From Streptosporangium album (GTDB taxonomy: Bacteria > Actinomycetota > Actinomycetes > Streptosporangiales > Streptosporangiaceae), in the NCBI RefSeq assembly GCF_014203795.1, contig NZ_JACHJU010000001.1, positions 4,526,001-4,590,000 of the forward strand: a stretch of 64,000 nucleotides of DNA. The letters run 5' to 3'. Positions 61,133-64,000 of the stretch are shown here, piece after piece. The notes beneath the pieces were generated by a model. The model searched no databases, was not told the DNA's origin, and was given only the letters and a program-made list of their open reading frames with translations. The first letter of the stretch is position 1; each line of letters starts with the position of its first letter. A program made the translations under genes and the position numbers.

Positions 61133-62113
61133 ATGAGCACAATTAAGTGGGGAATCCTGGCGACCGGCGGGATCGCCGCCACGTTCACCGAGGACCTGAA
61201 GCTCCTGCCGGACGCCGAGGTGGTCGCGGTCGGGTCCAGATCCGTCGAGTCCGCCCGGGCGTTCGCCGACCGGCACGGCATCCCCCGCGCCCACGGAAGC
61301 TGGGCCGAGCTGGCCGCCGATCCCGATGTGGACATCGTCTACATCGCCAACACCCAGAACGCCCACTACGACGCCGTGCTGACCTGCCTGAACGCGGGCA
61401 AGGCCGTCCTGTGCGAGAAGGCCTTCACGCTCAACCGGGCCCAGGCCGCCAAACTGGTGGACCTCGCGCGAGAGCGCGGGCTGTTCCTCATGGAGGCCAT
61501 GTGGACACGCTGCCTCCCGGCCGTCCGGAAGATCGTGGAGCTGGTCGAGGGGGGAGCGATCGGCCCGGTCGGCACCGTCCACGCCGATTTCGGGATCTCC
61601 GCCGACGTCGGGCCCGACCACCGGCTCCGCGATCCCGCCCTGGGCGGCGGCGCCCTGCTCGACCTGGGCGTCTACCCGGTCTCGTTCGCCCACCTCATGC
61701 TCGGCGAACCCGCCAAGGTGCAGTCCTGGGGCCGGCTGACCCCCGAGGGAGTGGACGAGAACACCGGTATGCTGTTCGGCTACGACAACGGCGCGGTCGC
61801 GCTGCTCTCCTGCGGCATCACCACCAACGGCCCGGTCGTCGCATCGGTCTCCGGCCCGCTCGGCCGGATCGAGGTGCCGGGCCCCTTCTTCCGGCCCGAC
61901 ACCTTCACCCTGCACCGCAGGGACGCCGAGCCGGAGACCTTCCACGTCCCCTACGAGGGGGTCGGCATGCTGCACGAGGCCGCCGAGGCCATGCGCTGCC
62001 TGCGCGAGGGCCTGCTGGAGAGCCCGCTCGTGCCCTGGCAGGCGACGCTCGACGTGATGGGTCTGCTGGACGAGGTCCGTGCGCAGGTGGGGGTGCGCTT
62101 CCCCGGCGAGTGA
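61133..62113 (+). CDS. Gfo/Idh/MocA-family oxidoreductase
   Basis: 326 residues from MSTIKWGILATGG at 61133; an in-frame ATG at 61115 abuts the terminator stem and is less likely. The N-terminal NAD(P)-binding fold has GILATGGIAATF and DIVYIANTQNAHYDAVLTCL. The catalytic CEKAFTLN is the family's EKP motif with Ala in place of Pro. The C-terminal substrate domain includes HRLRDPALGGGALLDLGVYP, which matches trans-1,2-dihydrobenzene-1,2-diol dehydrogenase and sugar-dehydrogenase relatives (DLGxYP motif). It oxidises or reduces a sugar-like or diol substrate; which one is unknown. Confidence 0.93.
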   Translation: MSTIKWGILATGGIAATFTEDLKLLPDAEVVAVGSRSVESARAFADRHGIPRAHGSWAELAADPDVDIVYIANTQNAHYDAVLTCLNAGKAVLCEKAFTLNRAQAAKLVDLARERGLFLMEAMWTRCLPAVRKIVELVEGGAIGPVGTVHADFGISADVGPDHRLRDPALGGGALLDLGVYPVSFAHLMLGEPAKVQSWGRLTPEGVDENTGMLFGYDNGAVALLSCGITTNGPVVASVSGPLGRIEVPGPFFRPDTFTLHRRDAEPETFHVPYEGVGMLHEAAEAMRCLREGLLESPLVPWQATLDVMGLLDEVRAQVGVRFPGE

Positions 62114-62198
62114 GGTCGTGCGGGGCGCGGAGGTGAGGGTGTTTCCGCTGCCCTTTGAGGTGTTTCCCGGGTGGGCCCGAGGGGTTTTCGCTGTCCGC

Positions 62199-62230
62199 GC
62201 TGTGGGTGTTCCGGGCTGTGGGTGTTCCGG
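62199..62230 (+). repeat. Perfect tandem repeat of a 16-bp unit (two copies)
   Basis: GCTGTGGGTGTTCCGG occurs at 62199-62214 and again at 62215-62230 without mismatch. Looser versions of GTGTTCCGG and GTGTTTCCC occur before and after it. The tract lies after the oxidoreductase gene and leads into the large inverted repeat. Confidence 0.8.
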
Positions 62231-62250
62231 GTTTTCGGTGTTCGCGCTGC

Positions 62251-62364
62251 GGTGGGTGGGTGTTCCGGCCGGCCGTCGCAGTCACCGTCCGGTGTTTCAG
62301 GCCTCCGGCCTGGCGGGCGCGGTGGTTGCGCTTTTTTATAAGCCGGCCGGAACACCCACCCACC
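62251..62364 (+). repeat. 23-bp perfect inverted repeat with inner terminator-like hairpins
   Basis: The arm at 62251-62273 (GGTGGGTGGGTGTTCC plus GGCCGGC) is exactly inverted at 62342-62364. The 68-base loop holds a smaller hairpin, CAGGCC/GGCCTG, and GCGC-TGGTT-like stem followed by six T, which is a rho-independent-terminator-like feature. It may end the oxidoreductase transcript, or be a small mobile repeat. No protein gene is supported from 62114 to 62600. Confidence 0.7.
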
Positions 62365-62400
62365 TCCGCGCCACTCCGTCTCGCCGTACGGCGTGCGGAC

Positions 62401-62455
62401 CGTAGCCGCTCCCTTTCCGGCCGCCCAGTGGGCTCGCTGACGCTGAAGCAATCCG
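62401..62455. repeat. 55-bp imperfect inverted repeat, left arm
   Basis: Inverted match to 63946-64000 at the window's end. A core of 19 bases (CTGACGCTGAAGCAATCCG) is identical and the rest is about four-fifths identical; weaker similarity continues inward for about 50 bases more. The two arms flank the fused phosphotransferase/MurJ fragments. Confidence 0.75.
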
Positions 62456-62609
62456 CGCCGGGGCCGTTCAGGATGACTCGCCGTAGCTTGCAGCCTCGCT
62501 CTCCCGCCACTTCAGGGTCGCTCGCCGTAGATCGATGTTGCACGGTGCCGACCTTCCGCAGTCCTCTCTGCCCGCCGTACCCGTCGATGAGGGAGACGAT
62601 CCTCGGACC

Positions 62610-62878
62610 GGCATAGCTGATCTGGTCGCCAGCGGCCACATCGGTACCGATGTCGCGGACTGGCTGGCGGCATGGTTCGACCACCTTGCCCCCTACCTGC
62701 CAGACCAGCCGCGGCTCCGCCTCCTGCATGGCGACGCCGGTCGCACCAACCTGCCGGCCGATTCCGAGACCGGGAAGTTGACCGCCCTCATCGACTGGGG
62801 AGACGCATCCTGGGCCGATCCCGCGACGGACTTCGCGAAGCTGCCCCTCCGGGCAGTCACATATGCGCTGCGGGGCTA
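62610..62878 (+). pseudogene. Aminoglycoside/choline phosphotransferase-like gene, C-terminal fragment
   Basis: The frame shows the APH-family catalytic block LRLLHGDAGRTNLPAD (HGD-x4-N Brenner motif) and LTALIDWGDASWADPATDFA, with the metal-binding Asp. The N-terminal lobe that binds ATP is missing, and after YALRGYL the sequence changes into MurJ-like coding at about 62878. What remains cannot be an active kinase. Confidence 0.75.
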
Positions 62879-63780
62879 CCTGGCTGCTGGACGCCTACAC
62901 GGCGGCGAACGTCACCCCCAATGCCATCTACGAACTGGTGACAGGCGGCGCGCTGGCCGGCGTGATGGTCCCGTTGCTGGTCAGAGTGGCCGCCGATAGC
63001 GACATCGACAGTGATCTGTTCACCCGGCGGCTCCAACTGCCCTACGCCGTTATCGCGGTGACGGTCATCACCGGGGTGCTGCCCAGGATGAGCAGGTCCG
63101 CGGCCGACCATGATCTCGCCCGGATCACCGCCGATCTGTCCCAGAGTCTCCGGCTGACCGGCGTCGTGCTGGTGCCGGTGGCCGCCGGGCTCATCGTGCT
63201 CGGCCCGCAACTCGCAACCGTGCTGTTCGCCCATGGCAATGCCTCACCCGCCGCGGCCCAGCTGACCGGCTCCGTGCTCGCCGCCTACGGATTCGCGCTG
63301 GTCCCCTTTGCCGCCTACCAGGTCATGTTGCGAGTTTTCTACGCCCTCGGCGACCCCCGCACTCCGGCGCTGCTCAGCGTCGGGGTCTCGGCCGTCACGA
63401 TAGTCACCTGCCTGGCCGTTACCCGGCTCACATCGGGGCCGGACCTGGTCATCGCGCTCGCCGCGTGCTCCGCCATCGCCTATACCGCCGGACTTCTCGT
63501 CACCGCCCAGGTGCTCCGTCGCCGGATCGGCCGGGTCGACGGACATCGGCTCCTCAGCACGCACACCCGGATGCTGATCGCCGCGACTCTCGCCGGGCTC
63601 GCCGCCGCCGGTACGGTAGGCGCCCTCAGCGCGGCCGCCGGGACGGACTGGGCAGGCTCACTCGTCACCGTCTGCGCTGCGACCCTCGCTGGAGGGGGGC
63701 TCTACGCACTCGCCGCACGCGGGCTCCGCATCACCGAGTTCACGTCACTGACCGCAGCCTTGCGGATCGGCAACACCTGA
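62863..63780 (+). pseudogene. MurJ/MviN-like lipid II flippase gene with 5' and internal deletions
   Basis: 305 codons read MurJ-like sequence: LLDAYTAANVTPNAIYELVT and ALAGVMVPLLVRVAADSD match the N-terminal conserved loop, then the frame jumps directly to LPYAVIAVTVITGVLPRMSR, which lies about 200 residues later in normal MurJ. LATVLFAHGNASPAAAQLTG, QVMLRVFYALGDPRTPALLS and several membrane helices follow. Full-length proteins have 500 or more residues and 14 helices; here the first helix and several middle ones are absent. The frame itself is open, so a short protein could be made, but it is unlikely to be a flippase. It is fused at its 5' side to the phosphotransferase fragment. Confidence 0.75.
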
Positions 63781-63945
63781 CGACAGCGATCGGATACGCC
63801 GACCTCCACCCGAGGATGGACGGTAGCGACCCGACCCGGCCGCCCCTCACCCTTGAGATGCCCGCGCTTCCTACGGCGCCCGACCTTGCGCTCCTTTCAG
63901 AGGTGAGGCTTCAGCTGCGGCGATCAGCGCTGCGCCGGTCTGTCA

Positions 63946-64000
63946 CGGATTGCTTCAGCGTCAGTGGGTCCGCTGGGCGGTCCGGAAGCGAGCGGCTACG
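63946..64000. repeat. 55-bp imperfect inverted repeat, right arm (runs to window end)
   Basis: Partner of 62401-62455. Because the match reaches the last base of the window, the repeat may be longer. Both arms, read outward, share a translation with DCFSVS, so they may be copies of one small coding fragment. The stretch 63781-63945 holds no gene I can support. Confidence 0.7.

Noticed and set aside
1-64000. CRISPR arrays or cas genes
   Set aside because: No regularly spaced repeats and no Cas-like proteins were found; the only tandem repeat is the 16-bp pair at 62199-62230.

Overview
The window is high-GC DNA with dense, mostly GC-ending codons, frequent GTG starts and typical actinomycete families: ROK and LacI sugar regulators, LuxR/NarL two-component genes, Ser/Thr kinase, PP2C phosphatases and Tat-exported hydrolases. 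It looks like an actinomycete chromosome, plausibly of the Streptosporangiales. That placement is inference from gene content; no rRNA is present.

Layout. (1) 1-7.4 kb: ordinary genes. A TetR/hydrolase divergent pair shares a palindromic operator; then come a LysE exporter, a large LuxR-type ATPase, a receiver protein, an NlpC/P60 cell-wall hydrolase and a tRNA-Arg(CCG). (2) 7.3-9.2 kb: a decayed ISAs1-type transposase next to the tRNA. (3) 9.2-35.8 kb: a glycan-utilisation locus with GH97, a ROK regulator, an FAD oxidoreductase, a GH38 alpha-mannosidase, a LacI regulator, a carbohydrate ABC importer (lipoprotein plus two permeases) and two paralogous secreted glycosidase-like proteins with CBM9-like tails. 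Between GH38 and LacI sits a cassette of about 7 kb with two more Tat-exported glycosidases and a complete IS701-type element. A 136-bp near-identical direct repeat of the lacI 3' end and a remnant of a second GH38 gene bracket it. (4) 35.8-44.5 kb: mixed genes (epoxide hydrolase, glycosyltransferase, sulfotransferase, metallo-hydrolase, NarL two-component pair, methyltransferase) with several broken genes. (5) 44.4-49 kb: Ser/Thr kinase, an orphan HsdM-HsdS-like DNA methylase, PP2C and purC. (6) 49.3-50.3 kb: a hydrolase and a TetR gene that have both lost their 5' ends at one junction. (7) 50.4-58.1 kb: an overlapping operon of a YqiJ-like membrane protein, a flotillin and a 1691-residue DUF3686-type AAA+ ATPase, followed by a 30-residue membrane microprotein and a second PP2C. 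(8) 59.5-64 kb: prfC, a Gfo/Idh/MocA oxidoreductase, a repeat-rich hairpin region, and a scrambled block where phosphotransferase and MurJ fragments are fused between inverted repeats.

How the genes fit together. In the glycan locus, the secreted proteins probably cut a polysaccharide or glycoconjugate, the ABC importer takes up the fragments, and the cytoplasmic GH97, GH38 and FAD oxidoreductase finish the breakdown. Two circuits are visible. A 23-bp site occurs both in front of GH97 and between the ROK gene and the FAD-oxidoreductase/GH38 operon. A separate 18-bp LacI-type palindrome lies directly downstream of a TTGACA promoter in front of the importer operon. No ATPase for the importer is encoded here, so a shared MsiK-type ATPase elsewhere is likely.

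The best candidate for a little-described system is the membrane protein/flotillin/DUF3686-ATPase operon. Its start and stop codons overlap at the flotillin-ATPase boundary, and its neighbours are signalling phosphatases. Its role cannot be read from sequence alone.
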